NCBI RefSeq assembly: GCF_018139625.1 | Contig: NZ_JAGSOH010000084.1 | Location: 1-32,421 of the forward strand | Length of the DNA stretch: 32,421 nt | From: Actinospica acidithermotolerans | GTDB taxonomy: Bacteria > Actinomycetota > Actinomycetes > Streptomycetales > Catenulisporaceae | Direction of reading: 5' to 3' | Shown here: in pieces, positions 31,021 to 32,421 of the stretch | Position numbering within the stretch: the stretch's first letter is position 1 | Layout of the letters: every line of letters starts with the position of its first letter | Made by a program: the position numbers and the translations under genes | Notes under the pieces: model-generated | Told to the model about the DNA's origin: nothing | The model's database searches: none | Seen by the model: only the letters and a program-made list of their open reading frames with translations

Positions 31021-32421
31021 GCGTCCAGTCCTGGTTGGAGCCGCCGTTGCTGGGCCACTGGTCGATGGCCGAGCCCTCGGTCGTCGAGTTGCTCTCGTCC
31101 TCGGCCGTGTAGCCGCTGATCAGGCTCGTCACCTGGTATACGGCGTCCCCCGAGGTCGAGTACGAACCGACCGGATCCAGCGCCCATTCCTGGTTGGTGC
31201 CTCCGTTGCACGTGTACTGATCGAGCTGCACGCCTTCGGTGGTGGACGAACCCGGCACGTCCAGGCATAGGCCGCTATTCACGCTGACGAGCGTGAAGAC
31301 GTCGCCGGTGCCAGGCACCTGCTTGAGCGTCCACTTCTGGTTCGCGCCGCTGTTGGCCGGCCACTGGATGATCTTGCCGCCATTGGAGGTCGAGGCTCCA
31401 CTGACGTCCATCACGTAGGAACTCTTGCCGTTCTTCAGGACGTAGGTGTCCCCTGACGCCGGGTTCGAGGATTCCGAGGTCGCGAGTCCCGTCGTCACGT
31501 CGAGGGACCAGGAGTTCTGCCAGCCGACGTTCATCGTCGTGCCGGAAAGGGTGAGGGGCAGCCAGATCAGCGGGGAGTCGCCGAGGTCGGACGTGGTCCA
31601 CCGGTCGCCGGCGTAGATGTACGTCGTGCCGGAGCTGCCCGAGACCGGGATGATGTTGGCGACCTGCGTGTTGTAGGTCTCCGTGCCGACGGGCGCGAAG
31701 TTCGCGAACGAGGTCCAGCCGCTGGAGAGCGAGGTGGAGCTCGCGTACACGTCGTCGTTGGTGGACCAGCCGGTCAGGTGCGAGGCCATGATGTAGTAGC
31801 GGCCGTTCGCCTTGACCATCGCAGGAGCCTCGTAGTCGGCGAACAGCGCGACGCTGCCGCCGTTCGAGGAGCCGGCGCTCACCACACTGAGGTAGTCCGA
31901 GGACAGCTCGTCGATGCGCAGGCCGTTCGCGCGGTCCTCGGTGAGCAGGTAGGCCGTGCCGTCGGTGTCCTGGAACAGGCCGATGTCGCGGCTCTGGAAG
32001 CCGAGCGGCTGCGAGGAGCCGAGGTAGGTGTACGCACCGCAGGGCGTGGAGCTCTCGGCGACGCCGACCTTGGCCTCCGAGTAGCTCGTGTTGTCGATGT
32101 GCATCCACATGACGTACTTGCCGGTGGACGAGTTGTAGATGACCTTCGGCCGCTCGACGATGCGGCTCGGGCCCAGGTCGCCGCTGGACTGCTCGCTCAG
32201 CGCGTCGCCCTGGAAGGTCCAGTGCTGCAGGTCGGTCGAGCTGTAGCAGGGGATTGCCTGGAACGAGGTGTTCGACGAGGTCTCCCCCGCCTTGTCCTCG
32301 CCGTACGCGTACCAGGTGCTGCCGACCTTGAGGATGCCCAGGCCGTGCGTCTGCAGCGGGCTGCCTGAGGTGTCGTCCCAGGCGGCGCTGGGGGTGAAGG
32401 TGGACGAGGTGTCCGCGTGGG
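31007..32421 (-). CDS. GH43 glycosidase (exo-beta-1,3-galactanase-like) with ricin-B lectin domain, 5' end off window
   Basis: The frame is open to the right edge, giving 470 visible codons. The visible N-terminal part reads WDDTSGSPLQTHGLGILKV, GSTWYAYGEDKAGE, CYSSTDLQHWTFQGDAL and RIVERPKVIYNSSTGKYVMWMH, the order and motifs of GH43 subfamily 24-like beta-propeller enzymes that cut beta-1,3-galactan of arabinogalactan proteins. The last 140 residues are a ricin-type beta-trefoil with three QxW repeats (NQKWTL, NQEWAL, NQDWTL), a carbohydrate-binding module usual on secreted actinomycete enzymes. The signal peptide would be beyond the edge. It is convergent with the PATR protein. The stop is in an 11-bp repeat array. 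GH43 assignment is firm; the galactanase specificity is inferred. Confidence 0.85.
   Translation of the reverse strand, partial: HADTSSTFTPSAAWDDTSGSPLQTHGLGILKVGSTWYAYGEDKAGETSSNTSFQAIPCYSSTDLQHWTFQGDALSEQSSGDLGPSRIVERPKVIYNSSTGKYVMWMHIDNTSYSEAKVGVAESSTPCGAYTYLGSSQPLGFQSRDIGLFQDTDGTAYLLTEDRANGLRIDELSSDYLSVVSAGSSNGGSVALFADYEAPAMVKANGRYYIMASHLTGWSTNDDVYASSTSLSSGWTSFANFAPVGTETYNTQVANIIPVSGSSGTTYIYAGDRWTTSDLGDSPLIWLPLTLSGTTMNVGWQNSWSLDVTTGLATSESSNPASGDTYVLKNGKSSYVMDVSGASTSNGGKIIQWPANSGANQKWTLKQVPGTGDVFTLVSVNSGLCLDVPGSSTTEGVQLDQYTCNGGTNQEWALDPVGSYSTSGDAVYQVTSLISGYTAEDESNSTTEGSAIDQWPSNGGSNQDWTLSLS

Overview
The window is GC-rich chromosomal DNA (roughly 70% G+C by eye) from a filamentous-type actinomycete. 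This is suggested by a SARP/AfsR-type regulator, LuxR-family ATPase regulators, two ECF sigma factors, two probable F420-dependent enzymes, GTG starts and start codons with no Shine-Dalgarno sequence. Genus cannot be fixed from the sequence; a Catenulisporales or Streptomyces relative is a guess. I see no tRNA, rRNA, insertion sequence, phage gene or CRISPR array.

Layout. 1-2750: a truncated YoaK/DUF1275 membrane protein and a GH127 beta-L-arabinofuranosidase with a LacI-type palindrome just before its start. 2744-9571: a SARP regulator, divergent from an ECF sigma factor whose stop overlaps (ATGA) the start of a fused alanine racemase/D-Ala-D-Ala ligase; murF converges on it. Three 11-bp-phased heptamers, the layout of a SARP box, lie before the sigma gene. 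9615-13313: secreted NlpC/P60 hydrolase, a HesB-like protein, a divergent hydrolase/phosphoribosyltransferase pair and a murG. Together 2744-13313 looks like a peptidoglycan D-Ala branch island lying outside a dcw cluster. 13417-18153: two tail-to-tail LuxR paralogues, one without its ATPase domain, with a 136-bp tandem duplication between them. 18338-20062: a membrane-anchored CE4 deacetylase, then 0.6 kb of low-complexity DNA. 20063-23073: PPOX-family enzyme, tautomerase, LysR, and a divergent ohr/ohrR pair. 23074-23596: a hairpin-bearing minisatellite. 23597-27799: MFS exporter, ECF42-type sigma factor, its DGPF/YCII partner and an LLM oxidoreductase. 27932-32421: a one-TM protein, a PATR-repeat surface protein and the 3' part of a GH43-ricin-lectin enzyme, which with GH127 suggests use of plant arabinogalactan or extensin glycans.

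Most unusual feature. At eight of 25 genes the stop codon lies inside a short tandem duplication of that gene's own 3' end. The units differ in sequence and length (11, 12, 15, 18, 19, 25, about 44 and 136 bp). Two further genes have tandem repeats shortly after the stop. A second recurring pattern is TA(G/T)NCT followed by exactly six bases and ATG/GTG at four starts lacking a Shine-Dalgarno sequence (ohrR, a LysR gene, a LuxR gene, a PPOX gene), as expected for leaderless mRNAs.
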